Assembly: GCF_043099285.1 (NCBI RefSeq)
Contig: NZ_CP170723.1
Coordinates: 1-64,000, forward strand
Length of the DNA: 64,000 bases
Reading direction: 5' to 3'
Source of the DNA: Oryzobacter telluris
Lineage (GTDB): Bacteria; Actinomycetota; Actinomycetes; Actinomycetales; Dermatophilaceae
The notes beneath the pieces are model-generated. The model was not told the origin of the DNA. It saw only the letters and a list, made by a program, of their open reading frames with translations, and did no database searches. This document shows, piece after piece, positions 50,237 to 58,687 of the stretch. The translations under genes and the position numbers were made by a program. Each line of letters begins with the position of its first letter. The stretch's first letter is position 1.

Positions 50237-50935
50237 TCAGCGCAGGCGGGCGGCCATCTCGTTCATCTGGGCGATCTGCTTGGACTGGGTGACGTTGATG
50301 TCGGCGGCCAGCTCCTCGACGAGCTCGTCGGTGGCCTGCTTGCCGTGCTCGTCGACCATCGACAGCGCGCCCTGGTGGTGGCGGACCATGAGGCGCAGGA
50401 AGAGCCGGTCGGCATCGACACCGGTGATGGTGGCCAGGCGGCGCATCTCGTCGGCGTTCGCCATGCCGGGCATCGAGTGCGACCCGTGGTCGGTGAGGCG
50501 GGGGTTGGTGGCCTCCGGCGGTGCGGTCGCCCCGCGCTGCTCGAGGAAGCCGGCCATGTAGTCGATCTCGGGCTTCTGCTCGTCGCGGATGCGCGAGGCG
50601 AGGGCCCTGACCTTCGGGTCGGTGAGGTCGGAGTAGACGGCGTCGACCATGACGATCGCCTGGGCGTGGTGGACGATCATGTCGCTGAGGAACGTGGCGT
50701 CGGCCGGCCGGATGCTCGGCGTGGTGACGGGCGCGGCCGCACTGCCCGTGAGGGTGGCGTTGGGCTCGCCGGGGCGGCCCGGCTGGAGCACCGGGATGGT
50801 CGGCGTGGCCGCCGTGACGGCGGGCGCGGCACCGTCGCCGCCGGTGCACGCGGCGGTGCCGAGGGCCAGGCCCGCGGCCAGCGCGAGGGCGGCCGTGCGG
50901 CGGGCGCGGAGCGTGGGCAGGGTGGAGCGGGTCAC
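50237..50935 (-). CDS. DUF305 lipoprotein
   Basis: A 232-residue DUF305 protein. The lipobox LGTAAC puts the lipid-modified Cys at residue 30. The core has two His-rich helices, MIVHHAQAIVMV and MVRHHQGALSMVDE, typical of DUF305, and HGSHSMPGM with Met/His in between, which suggests copper binding. GTG start at 50935; a TAGAGT -10 box (50947-50942) ends six bases upstream, so leaderless. Function of the family is not settled. Divergent from the LVIVD-repeat gene. Confidence 0.88.
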   Translation of the reverse strand: MTRSTLPTLRARRTAALALAAGLALGTAACTGGDGAAPAVTAATPTIPVLQPGRPGEPNATLTGSAAAPVTTPSIRPADATFLSDMIVHHAQAIVMVDAVYSDLTDPKVRALASRIRDEQKPEIDYMAGFLEQRGATAPPEATNPRLTDHGSHSMPGMANADEMRRLATITGVDADRLFLRLMVRHHQGALSMVDEHGKQATDELVEELAADINVTQSKQIAQMNEMAARLR

Positions 50936-51088
50936 CGCGTCACTCTAACTGCGTTCCGCGACAACAGATTCTTTACGCTCTTCTTACTCTATGAAGTTGC
51001 TGTGTGAGGCAGGGTGGCTGGACCCAACCCCTGTCCGGGCGGTCCCTGAGACCCACACCTGCCGCCCGGCTGACGAGTAGAGGTGGAC

Positions 51089-52495
51089 ATGAGACTCAAG
51101 CGACTTCTCGCGGTTGCAGCCGCGGGAACCATGGCGACGGCGCTCGGTGGCATCGGCGCCGCGTCGGCCGGGGACGGCCTCGGCAAGTCCGGGACCGACC
51201 TCGCCGTCGACGAGATCGGCTACAGCAAGACGGTCGAGCACCTGAGCAACACCCCTCCGGTCGGCACCTTCGTCGGCTCCACGGGCTCGGACATCGCGTT
51301 CCAGGGCAAGTACGCCTTCGCGGGCAACTACAACGGCTTCGTCATCTACGACATCACCGACCCCAAGGCGCCGACGTCCGTGAGCCAGGTCAGCTGCCCC
51401 GGCTCGCAGAACGACATCACGGTCTCGGGCAACCTCCTGTACCTCTCCACCGACTCCTCGCGCTCGGACGACAGCTGCCAGAGCACGACCGGGCCGCTGC
51501 AGTCCAAGGAGTCGTGGGAGGGCATCAAGATCTTCGACGTCACCGACAAGGCGAACCCGCGCTACGTCAAGTCCGTCGAGACCGCCTGTGGCTCGCACAC
51601 GAACTCCCTCGTGCCGGCCGGTGACACGGACTACATCTACGTCTCGTCGTACGGGCCGCGTGCCGACTACGCCGACTGCAAGCCGCCGCACGACCTCATC
51701 TCCATCGTCGAGGTCCCCAAGGCGAACCCGACGGCCGCCTCGGTCGTCGCGACGCCGAACCTCTTCCCCGACGGCGGCAACCCGGGCGGCACCGGCCCCA
51801 CGGGTGTCGGCTACTCGGCCACCGCCGGCTGCCACGACATCACCGCGTACCCGAGCCGCAAGATCGCGGCGGGCGCCTGCATGGGTGACGGCATCATCAT
51901 GGACATCTCCGACCCGAAGGCCCCCAAGGTCATCGAGCGGGTGCGCGACACCGAGAACTTCGCGTTCTGGCACTCGGCGACGTTCAACAACAAGGGCACC
52001 AAGGTCGTCTTCACCGACGAGCTCGGTGGCGGTGGCGCGGCCACCTGCAACGAGAAGATCGGCCCGACCCGTGGGGCGAACGCGATCTACGAGCTGTCCA
52101 AGGACAACGAGCTCACCTTCGCGTCGTACTACAAGATCCCCCGCCACCAGTTCGACACCGAGAACTGCGTCGCGCACAACGGGTCGATCGTCCCGCTGCC
52201 GGGTCGCGACGTCATGGTCCAGTCCTGGTACCAGGGCGGCACCTCGGTCTGGGACTTCACCGACTCCGAGAACCCGCGTGAGATCGGGTACTTCGAGCGC
52301 GGCCCGCTGAACAAGGAGCGCCTCGTCGGGGGTGGCACGTGGTCGAGCTACTACTACAACGGCTACGTCTACTCCAACGACCTGGTCAAGGGCTTCGACG
52401 TCCTCAAGCTCAAGGACCCGTCGCTGAAGAAGGCCGAGACCGTGCGTCTCGACCAGCTCAACCCGCAGTCGCAGCCGGTCTACCCGACCCGCTGA
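51089..52495 (+). CDS. secreted LVIVD-repeat (beta-propeller-like) protein
   Basis: A 468-residue secreted protein. The N-terminus (MRLKRLLAVAAAGTMATALG, cleaved after AASA) is a signal peptide. Repeats of the LVIVD type follow, with segments such as GFVIYDITDPKAPT, GIKIFDVTDKANPR, GIIMDISDPKAPK and SVWDFTDSENPR, which form propeller blades. Several Cys suggest disulfides. No enzyme motif is seen; binding or surface role is possible. ATG 51089 has AGAGG upstream; GTG 51083 is an alternative. A strong terminator follows. Confidence 0.87.
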   Translation: MRLKRLLAVAAAGTMATALGGIGAASAGDGLGKSGTDLAVDEIGYSKTVEHLSNTPPVGTFVGSTGSDIAFQGKYAFAGNYNGFVIYDITDPKAPTSVSQVSCPGSQNDITVSGNLLYLSTDSSRSDDSCQSTTGPLQSKESWEGIKIFDVTDKANPRYVKSVETACGSHTNSLVPAGDTDYIYVSSYGPRADYADCKPPHDLISIVEVPKANPTAASVVATPNLFPDGGNPGGTGPTGVGYSATAGCHDITAYPSRKIAAGACMGDGIIMDISDPKAPKVIERVRDTENFAFWHSATFNNKGTKVVFTDELGGGGAATCNEKIGPTRGANAIYELSKDNELTFASYYKIPRHQFDTENCVAHNGSIVPLPGRDVMVQSWYQGGTSVWDFTDSENPREIGYFERGPLNKERLVGGGTWSSYYYNGYVYSNDLVKGFDVLKLKDPSLKKAETVRLDQLNPQSQPVYPTR

Positions 52496-52516
52496 GCCAG
52501 CTCCGCCCCACACCGC

Positions 52517-52549
52517 GAACGGCCCGCCCCTCCTGGGGGCGGGCCGTTC
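52517..52549 (+). terminator. terminator after the LVIVD-repeat gene
   Basis: A perfect 14-bp stem GAACGGCCCGCCCC (52517-52530) and GGGGCGGGCCGTTC (52536-52549) with a five-base loop; may serve both strands for the convergent MOSC gene. Confidence 0.85.
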
Positions 52550-52573
52550 CGCGTCCTGCGTCGCTGCCGTTCG

Positions 52574-53194
52574 TCAGGGACGGGTGACGGTGACGGTGTC
52601 GCCGGGGCGGACGCGACCGGGCACGACGACCCGGGCGTTGAGGCCGCGCAGCCGCAGCGGCCGGCCGACCTCGCCGTTGACGAAGCGCATCGCCTCGGCG
52701 CCGAAGCGCTCGACGAACTTGGCGCACCCGGTGTGCGGCGGCTCGGTGACCTCGATGACGGCGCCGCCGCCCTGCTCGACGCCCAGCGCGAGCCGGGTCC
52801 CGGCGGGCAGGTTCTCGTGCGACAGGTCGAGGTCGAGGTAGAGCTGGTCACCCGCGAGCGGGCGGCGGTCGGGATCGCCCGCGAGGAACGCGACGAGCGG
52901 CGCGCTCATGACGTTGAGCTGCATGTCGGGGTGCGGACCACCGTCGGGTGTGCGGCTGCTGCCGCGCTCGACCCACGTGTCGCCGACGAGGCCGAGGGCG
53001 AGGTCGAGCTCACCCTCGGCGAGGACCTCGCGCTCCCCCGCGGCCGGGCGGCGCACCACGAGCTCGACGGTGCCGACGTCCTTGGGTGCCGCCAGGAGCG
53101 TCGGGAGGAAGGCGTGCAGCTCCTCTGGAGTGCGGTGCACGGACGTGCCGGTCCCTTCGTCCGTCGTGGCGGTCGCGGTCGCGGTCGTGTCCAT
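52574..53194 (-). CDS. MOSC-domain protein
   Basis: A 206-residue protein with a MOSC (molybdenum cofactor sulfurase C-terminal) domain. It contains LVAFLAGDP, LYLDLDLSHENLPAGTRLALG, and the conserved Cys in EPPHTGCAKF. MOSC domains carry sulfur for metal-sulfur cluster formation. ATG 53194 starts a Thr-rich lead; upstream GTG codons are open but no ribosome site supports them. It stands alone between convergent LVIVD and upstream mutY. Confidence 0.78.
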   Translation of the reverse strand: MDTTATATATTDEGTGTSVHRTPEELHAFLPTLLAAPKDVGTVELVVRRPAAGEREVLAEGELDLALGLVGDTWVERGSSRTPDGGPHPDMQLNVMSAPLVAFLAGDPDRRPLAGDQLYLDLDLSHENLPAGTRLALGVEQGGGAVIEVTEPPHTGCAKFVERFGAEAMRFVNGEVGRPLRLRGLNARVVVPGRVRPGDTVTVTRP

Positions 53195-53232
53195 GGAGGA
53201 AGTGTGGCGCGGCACGGGGACCGCCCGCACCA

Positions 53233-54105
53233 TCAGGCCGGTAGGCGGAACCGCTCGCCGGGGACGGGCTCGAGGAGGCCGTCCTCGACGAGCGAGGCGA
53301 TGCACCGCTGCACCTGGTCGGCGTCGTCACCCGCGTCGGCCAGGGCCGACCTCGGCACGGCGCCGGGGGCGTCGCGCAGCAGCTGGAGGACGGCGCCGCG
53401 GACCTGGCGATCGGTGCCGTGCCAGGCCTGGCCGCGTCGCGCCGGCCCGTCGTGCGCCGGGCGGCCGGCGGAGACCCACGCGCACCGGTCGAGCAGGGGG
53501 CACGCGTCGCACTGCGGGGCGCGGGCCCGACAGACGACGGCGCCCAGCTCCATCACGGCGACGTTCCACGTGGCGGCCTCCGCGTCGTCCTCGGGGACGA
53601 GCGAGGCCGCCAGCCGGGTCTCGGCCACGGTGAGGGCGGGCGCAGCGTGCTCGCGCCCCTCGACGACGCGGGCGAGGACGCGCCGGACGTTGGTGTCGAC
53701 CACCGTCGTGCGCCGGCCGAACGCGAAGGCGCTCACGGCTGCGGCGGTGTACGCGCCGATGCCGGGGAGGGAGAGCAGGGTCGCCTCGTCATCGGGGACG
53801 GTGCCGCCGTGCTGCTCGGTGATGGCGACCGCCGCCTCGCGCAGCCGCAGCGCCCGCCTCGGGTAGCCCAGCCGCCCCCAGGCGCGCACGACCTCGCCCG
53901 GCGTCTCGGCCGCGAGGTCGGCGGGGGTCGGCCAGCGCTCCATCCAGGCGGTCCACACCGGGGCGACCCGGGCGACGGGCGTCTGCTGGGCCATGATCTC
54001 GGAGACGAGCACCCCCCACGGCGAGCAGTCGGGGGTGCGCCACGGCAGGTCGCGGGCGTTGTCGGCGTACCAGCGCAGGACGCGGTCGTGGAGCACCTCG
54101 GGCAC
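53233..54105 (-). CDS. mutY: A/G-specific adenine glycosylase
   Basis: A 290-residue HhH-GPD glycosylase that removes adenine opposite 8-oxoguanine. Catalytic Glu36 (SEIMAQQT), the helix-hairpin-helix LPGIGAYT (113-120), Asp137 (VVDTNVRR) and the 4Fe-4S ligands Cys192, Cys199, Cys202 and Cys208 are all present. The NUDIX-like C-terminal domain of longer MutY proteins is absent, as in other short actinobacterial forms. GTG 54105 lies 11 bases after the disA stop, so the gene is probably cotranscribed with disA and radA. Confidence 0.93.
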   Translation of the reverse strand: MPEVLHDRVLRWYADNARDLPWRTPDCSPWGVLVSEIMAQQTPVARVAPVWTAWMERWPTPADLAAETPGEVVRAWGRLGYPRRALRLREAAVAITEQHGGTVPDDEATLLSLPGIGAYTAAAVSAFAFGRRTTVVDTNVRRVLARVVEGREHAAPALTVAETRLAASLVPEDDAEAATWNVAVMELGAVVCRARAPQCDACPLLDRCAWVSAGRPAHDGPARRGQAWHGTDRQVRGAVLQLLRDAPGAVPRSALADAGDDADQVQRCIASLVEDGLLEPVPGERFRLPA

Positions 54106-54116
54106 GGCGGAGGAGG

Positions 54117-55199
54117 TCAGACGTACCGCTCGAGGATGCTCGACTCGGCCAGGCGCGACAGGCCCTCGCGGACGAGGCGGGCGCGGCCCTCACCGACGCC
54201 GTCGACGTCCATGAGGTCGTCGATGTTGGCGGCGAGCAGCTTCTGCAGGCTGCCGAAGTGCCCGACGAGGCGGTCGACGATGGCGCCGGGCAGGCGCGGC
54301 ACCTTCGACAGCAGGCGGTGCCCGAGTGGGCTGACCGAGGAGTCGAGGGAGTCGCCGACGATGGTGAAGCCCATGGCGCGCGCCCCGGCGGAGGGGTCGA
54401 GGAGCTCGGTGGAGTCGATCGCGGTGAGGTTCGCGATGGCCTCCTCGAGGTCGTAGCCGGCCTTGGCCTCGGGCAGGTAGTCGCGGATGACGAGGCCGAG
54501 GTCGTCGGACAGGCCGCCGGTGAGCTCCTCGAGCTGGAGGCTCAGCAGGCGCCCGTCGGTGCCGAGCTGGACGACGTAGTCGGCGATCTCGTCCTTGATC
54601 CGCCGCACCATCTCCAGGCGCTGCAGGACGTTGGCGACGTCGCGGACGGTGACGAGGTCCTCGATCTCCAGGGCCGACAGGGTGCCGGTGACTTCGTCGA
54701 GGCGCGACTTGTAGCGCTCGAGGGTCTGCAGGGCCTGGTTGGCGCGCGACAGGATCGCGCTGGAGTCCTCGAGGACGACGCGGCGGCCGGCGACGTAGAG
54801 CGCGATGATCCGCATCGACTGGCTCACCGAGACCACGGGGAAGCCGGTCTGCTTGGCGACGCGCTCGGCGGTGCGGTGCCGGGTGCCGGACTCGCTGGTC
54901 TCGATGCGCGGGTCGGGGACGAGCTGGGTGGCCGCGCGCAGGATGCGGGTGACGTCGCGGTCGCAGACGATGCCGCCGTCCATCTTCGCGAGCTCGCGCA
55001 GGCGGGTGGCGGAGAACTCGATGTCGAGCGGGAAGCCACCGGTGGAGACGGTCTCGACGACCTTGTCGTTGCCCAGGACGATGAGGGCGCCGGTGCGGCC
55101 GCGCAGGATGCGCTCGAGGCCGTCGCGCAGCTCGGTACCGGGGGCGACGGCGGCGAGGGTGGCGCGCAGGAGCTCGTCGTCGCTCGGCTGTGCCGCCAC
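54117..55199 (-). CDS. disA: DNA integrity scanning diadenylate cyclase
   Basis: A 360-residue DisA that makes cyclic di-AMP from ATP and is slowed by branched DNA. The N-terminal DAC domain has LGNDKVVE, the catalytic motif at 74-76 read as DGG (MDGGIV) where DGA is usual, and RHR at 107-109 (GTRHRTAE). A linker helix region and a C-terminal helix-hairpin-helix DNA-binding domain (LMDVDGVGEGRARLV) follow. GTG 55199 has AAGGAG five bases upstream. Located between radA and mutY; RadA is a known regulator of DisA in mycobacteria. Confidence 0.94.
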   Translation of the reverse strand: MAAQPSDDELLRATLAAVAPGTELRDGLERILRGRTGALIVLGNDKVVETVSTGGFPLDIEFSATRLRELAKMDGGIVCDRDVTRILRAATQLVPDPRIETSESGTRHRTAERVAKQTGFPVVSVSQSMRIIALYVAGRRVVLEDSSAILSRANQALQTLERYKSRLDEVTGTLSALEIEDLVTVRDVANVLQRLEMVRRIKDEIADYVVQLGTDGRLLSLQLEELTGGLSDDLGLVIRDYLPEAKAGYDLEEAIANLTAIDSTELLDPSAGARAMGFTIVGDSLDSSVSPLGHRLLSKVPRLPGAIVDRLVGHFGSLQKLLAANIDDLMDVDGVGEGRARLVREGLSRLAESSILERYV

Positions 55200-55323
55200 T
55201 TTCACTCCTTCGGTGCTCTGGTCGCCCGGGTGCCGCGGCTGGCCCACGACCGGTCAGCGCATCCTATCCGGCGCGCGTCCCGCGGCGCCCGGCCGAACGG
55301 CCGGACCGTGGGGGCTGGACGGC

Positions 55324-56730
55324 TCAGCGGCGCACGCCCTCGTGGAGCGCCCGGCCCACGGCTTCGGCCACGGTGGCGACCTCGAGGACCGAGAGCCCGT
55401 CGGGGACCGGGCCGGCCCCCAGCACCCCGGGCGGGACGACGGCCCGGGTGAACCCGAGCCGCGCGGCCTCGGCGAGGCGGCGGTGGGCGCCGGTGACCGG
55501 GCGCACCTCCCCCGCGAGGCCGACCTCGCCGAACGCGATCGTGCCGTGCGGCAGCGGGAGGTCGGTGATGGCGCCGGCGAGGGCGAGGGTGACCGCGAGG
55601 TCGGCGGCCGGCTCGGTGAGGCGCACCCCGCCGACGGTGGACAGGTAGGCGTCGCTGCCGCCGATGGGGGCCTGGGCCCGCTTGTCGAGGACCGCGAGGA
55701 TCATGTTGACGCGAGCGGAGTCCAGGCCGCTCGTGGCCCGGCGCGGGGTGGCCAGGCTGGACCGGGTGACCAGGGCCTGGACCTCGGTGACCATGGGCCG
55801 CCGCCCCTCGAGGGTGACGGTGACGCAGGTGCCGGCGACGGCGGCCGTGCGACCGGACAGGAACAGCCCGCTGGGGTCGGCGAGGCCGACGATGCCGATG
55901 TCGGAGAGGTCGAAGCAGCCGACCTCGTCGGTGGGCCCGTACCGGTTCTTCACCGCGCGCACGAGGCGCAGGCGGGAGTGGCGGTCGCCCTCGAACTGCA
56001 CGACGACGTCGACGAGGTGCTCGAGCACCCGCGGCCCGGCGATCGAGCCGTCCTTGGTGACGTGCCCGACGAGGAGGACGGCGATGCCCTTGGCCTTGGC
56101 CACCTGGATGAGGGAGGCAGCGACCTCACGGACCTGGGTGACGTTGCCGGCCGACCCCTCGACCTCGGCGCTGCTGATGGTCTGCACGGAGTCGACGACG
56201 AGCAGCTCGGGGCCGACCTGCTCGACCTGGGCGAGGACGGTGGCGAGGTCGGTCTCGCTGGCGAGGTAGAGGGTGCGGGCCATGGCCTCGATCCGCTCGG
56301 CGCGGGAGCGGACCTGGGCGGCCGACTCCTCGCCGCTGACGTAGAGGACCTTGCGCTCGCCGTGCTCGCCGGAGCGCGCCGCGCGGGCGGCGACGTCGAG
56401 GAGGAGGGTGGACTTGCCGATGCCGGGTTCGCCGGCCACGAGCACCACGGCGCCGGGAACCAGCCCGCCCCCGAGCACGCGGTCGAACTCGGCGACGCCG
56501 GTGCTGCGGGCGACCGCGCGGGTGACGTCGACCTCGCCGATGGGCACGGCCGGGCTCTGGACCGAGGTGGCCGCGGCGGTGCGGGCGGTGACGGCGCCGA
56601 CCTCGGCGACCGACCCCCAGGCCTGGCACTCGCCGCAGCGGCCCACCCACTTCACGGCCTGCCACCCGCACTCGGAGCAGCGGAAGGTCGCCGCGGAGCG
56701 GGAGGTGCGTCGAGCGGTGGAGGCGGCCAT
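55324..56730 (-). CDS. radA: DNA repair protein RadA
   Basis: A 468-residue RecA-like helicase of recombination intermediates. N-terminal zinc finger with Cys18, Cys21, Cys32 and Cys35, Walker A GEPGIGKST at 100-108, the RadA signature KNRYG at 261-265, and a C-terminal Lon-protease-like domain. ATG 56730 follows a TACGGT -10 box by seven bases and has no Shine-Dalgarno, so a leaderless mRNA from a DNA-damage promoter is likely. First gene of the radA-disA-mutY series. Confidence 0.95.
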   Translation of the reverse strand: MAASTARRTSRSAATFRCSECGWQAVKWVGRCGECQAWGSVAEVGAVTARTAAATSVQSPAVPIGEVDVTRAVARSTGVAEFDRVLGGGLVPGAVVLVAGEPGIGKSTLLLDVAARAARSGEHGERKVLYVSGEESAAQVRSRAERIEAMARTLYLASETDLATVLAQVEQVGPELLVVDSVQTISSAEVEGSAGNVTQVREVAASLIQVAKAKGIAVLLVGHVTKDGSIAGPRVLEHLVDVVVQFEGDRHSRLRLVRAVKNRYGPTDEVGCFDLSDIGIVGLADPSGLFLSGRTAAVAGTCVTVTLEGRRPMVTEVQALVTRSSLATPRRATSGLDSARVNMILAVLDKRAQAPIGGSDAYLSTVGGVRLTEPAADLAVTLALAGAITDLPLPHGTIAFGEVGLAGEVRPVTGAHRRLAEAARLGFTRAVVPPGVLGAGPVPDGLSVLEVATVAEAVGRALHEGVRR

Positions 56731-56737
56731 GCTGCTC

Positions 56738-56760
56738 ACCGTATGTCGCGACACCGACAG
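56738..56760 (-). promoter_or_regulatory. RecA-NDp-type (PafBC-dependent) promoter of radA
   Basis: Leftward, CTGTCGGTG (56760-56752), exactly eight bases, then TACGGT (56743-56738). This matches the mycobacterial LexA-independent DNA-damage promoter TTGTCRGTG-N8-TANNNT in all but the first base. radA belongs to that regulon in M. tuberculosis. The N8 spacer with its neighbours forms a TGTCGCGACA palindrome (56744-56753). Confidence 0.75.
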
Positions 56761-56778
56761 TGCCTCAGCGCCCCGCGG

Positions 56779-56820
56779 CGAGTGCGGAAACGGTTGCCCC
56801 GGCGACCACGTCCGCACTCG
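56779..56820. repeat. inverted repeat between rplI terminator and radA promoter
   Basis: Perfect 10-bp arms CGAGTGCGGA (56779-56788) and TCCGCACTCG (56811-56820) with a 22-base loop that can pair further (GGTTGCC with GGCGACC). It lies upstream of the radA promoter and just past the rplI terminator, so it may be a second terminator or a small structured RNA. Confidence 0.4.
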
Positions 56821-56839
56821 TGGCGAAAGGCCCCAGACG

Positions 56840-56879
56840 CACGAGGGCCCCGGACCGCGAACGGTCCGGGGCCCTCGTG
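56840..56879 (-). terminator. rplI operon terminator
   Basis: A perfect 17-bp stem CACGAGGGCCCCGGACC (56840-56856) and its complement (56863-56879), six-base loop, 17 bases after the rplI stop. Confidence 0.9.
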
Positions 56880-56896
56880 GTGACGAGGTGTCGGTG

Positions 56897-57343
56897 TCAG
56901 CCGGCGACGACGTCGAGCGCGACCTTGGCCTGCACCTCGGGGTGCAGGCGCACGAGCGCCTCGTGGGTGCCCGTGGTCTTGATCGGGGTCGGGACCTCGA
57001 TCGTGCGCTTGTCGAGCTCCGGGCCACCGGCCGCCTTGACGGCGTCGGCGATGTCGGAGGTCTTGACGGCGCCGAAGAGGCGACCGCCCGTGCCGGCGTG
57101 CGCCGGGACGGTGACCGGCTTGGACTCGAGGTTGCCCTTGATGGACTGCGCCTCCTCGAGCGACTTCACCGCGCGGGTCTCGCGACCCTTGGCGATGGCG
57201 TCGACCTGCTTCTGGCCGCCCTTGGTCCACGCCGTGGCGAGACCGCGACGGAAGAGGAAGTTGCGGGCGTAGCCGTCCTTGACGTCGACGACGTCACCGG
57301 CGGTACCGAGGCCGGTGACCTCGTGGGTGAGGATGACCTTCAT
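56897..57343 (-). CDS. rplI: 50S ribosomal protein L9
   Basis: A 148-residue L9. It begins MKVILTHEVTGLGTAGDVVDVKDGYARNFL-like (two-globular-domain protein joined by a long helix), and binds 23S rRNA at the base of the L1 stalk. AGAAGGAGA upstream. Last gene of rpsF-ssb-rpsR-rplI. Confidence 0.97.
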   Translation of the reverse strand: MKVILTHEVTGLGTAGDVVDVKDGYARNFLFRRGLATAWTKGGQKQVDAIAKGRETRAVKSLEEAQSIKGNLESKPVTVPAHAGTGGRLFGAVKTSDIADAVKAAGGPELDKRTIEVPTPIKTTGTHEALVRLHPEVQAKVALDVVAG

Positions 57344-57364
57344 GACTGGGATCTCCTTCTCGGG

Positions 57365-57601
57365 TCAGCGGGCCGAGCTCGAGTACGGCAGGAGTGCCAT
57401 CTCGCGCGCGTTCTTGACGGCGTTGGCGATGAGGCGCTGCTCCTGCACCGTCACACCGGTGACCCGACGGGCGCGGATCTTGCCGCGGTCGGAGATGAAC
57501 TTCCGCAGCAGGGCGGCGTCCTTGTAGTCGATGTTCTCGACCTTCGCCGCCTTGAGCGGGTTGGCCTTCTTCTTGGGCTTGCGAATGGCGGGCTTGGCCA
57601 T
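57365..57601 (-). CDS. rpsR: 30S ribosomal protein S18
   Basis: A 78-residue S18 with KVENIDYKDAALLRKFISDR and KIRARRVTGVTVQEQR, basic at the N-terminus. It lacks the N-terminal Cys pairs of zinc-binding S18 versions, so it is the zinc-independent type. It binds S6 on the small-subunit platform. 21 bases upstream of rplI. Confidence 0.97.
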   Translation of the reverse strand: MAKPAIRKPKKKANPLKAAKVENIDYKDAALLRKFISDRGKIRARRVTGVTVQEQRLIANAVKNAREMALLPYSSSAR

Positions 57602-57726
57602 CGTGGTGCTCTCCTTCTGCCGGGTTGGTCTCCGGCGGATGAGCCCTGGTCTCCCAGGGATGGTGTCGTTCTGGGGTGGGGCGCCACGTCACGCGTGTGG
57701 CGTGGGTGCCCCGGTGTCGGGATCGA

Positions 57727-58314
57727 TCAGAAGGGGGGCTCGTCGTAGCTGGGGGCCTGGCCCCAACCACCCTGCTGGCCACCCTGGGGCGCCTGCGGCT
57801 GCTGCGGGGCGGGGGTGCCGCCCTGCTGGCCACCGAAACCACCGGGCTGGCCGGCCTGCGGCGCGGAGCCGCCGGTCGCCCAGGGGTCGTTCTGCTGGCC
57901 GCCGTAGCCGCCACCCTGGCCGCCGAAGCCACCACCGGAACCGCCGCCGCGCTCGGCCTTGGTCACCTTCGCGGACGCGTAGCGCAGCGAAGGGCCGACC
58001 TCGTCGACGTCGAGCTCGGTGACGGTGCGCTTCTCGCCCTCCTTCGTCTCGTACGAGCGCGACTTCAGCCGGCCCGTGACGATGACGCGCGTGCCCCGGT
58101 GGAGCGACTCGGCGATGTTCTCCGCCGCGTCACGCCAGATGGAGCAGCGCATGAAGAGGGTCTCCCCGTCCTTCCACTCGTTGGACTGCCGGTCGAACGT
58201 GCGCGGCGTGGAGGCCACGGTGAAGTTCGCGACGGCGGCACCCGAGGGGGTGAAGCGGAGCTCGGGGTCGGCGGTGAGGTTGCCGACGATGGTGATGGTG
58301 GTCTCGCCTGCCAT
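57727..58314 (-). CDS. ssb: single-stranded DNA-binding protein
   Basis: A 195-residue SSB. The OB fold covers about residues 1-112 (MAGETTITIVGNLTADPELRF), followed by a Gly/Gln/Pro-rich disordered linker and the acidic tip DEPPF that recruits repair and replication partners. Placement between rpsF and rpsR is the usual housekeeping arrangement. ATG 58314 with GAAGGAG upstream. Confidence 0.97.
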   Translation of the reverse strand: MAGETTITIVGNLTADPELRFTPSGAAVANFTVASTPRTFDRQSNEWKDGETLFMRCSIWRDAAENIAESLHRGTRVIVTGRLKSRSYETKEGEKRTVTELDVDEVGPSLRYASAKVTKAERGGGSGGGFGGQGGGYGGQQNDPWATGGSAPQAGQPGGFGGQQGGTPAPQQPQAPQGGQQGGWGQAPSYDEPPF

Positions 58315-58368
58315 GGGTCAGGGGGCTCCTTCTCGAATCGTTCTCGACGATGCGGTTTCAGGGACCGC

Positions 58369-58656
58369 TCAGGCGCCGGGGCGCATGAGCTTGGTCCGCA
58401 TGACCGACTCGTTGAGGCCGAGCTGGCGGTCCAGCTCCTTGGCCGTCGCCGGCTCGGAGGTGAAGTTGACGACGGCGTAGATGCCCTCGGACTTCTTCTT
58501 GATCTCGTATGCCAGGCGACGACGGCCCCAGATGTCGACGTTGTCGACGGAGCCACCATCGGTGGTCACGACCTTGAGGAACCGGTCCAGCGAGGGCTGG
58601 ACGGTTCGGTCATCGAGCTCCGGGTCGAGGATGACCATGAGTTCGTACTGACGCAT
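58369..58656 (-). CDS. rpsF: 30S ribosomal protein S6
   Basis: A 95-residue S6 starting MRQYELMVILDPELDDR, with WGRRRLAYEIKKKSEGIYAV. It pairs with S18. AAGGAGG lies 11 bases before ATG 58656. First gene of the ribosomal/ssb operon; the gap to the upstream membrane protein gene is 31 bases. Confidence 0.97.
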   Translation of the reverse strand: MRQYELMVILDPELDDRTVQPSLDRFLKVVTTDGGSVDNVDIWGRRRLAYEIKKKSEGIYAVVNFTSEPATAKELDRQLGLNESVMRTKLMRPGA

Positions 58657-58687
58657 GCGTTAACCCGCCTCCTTCGGTCTGTGGCGG

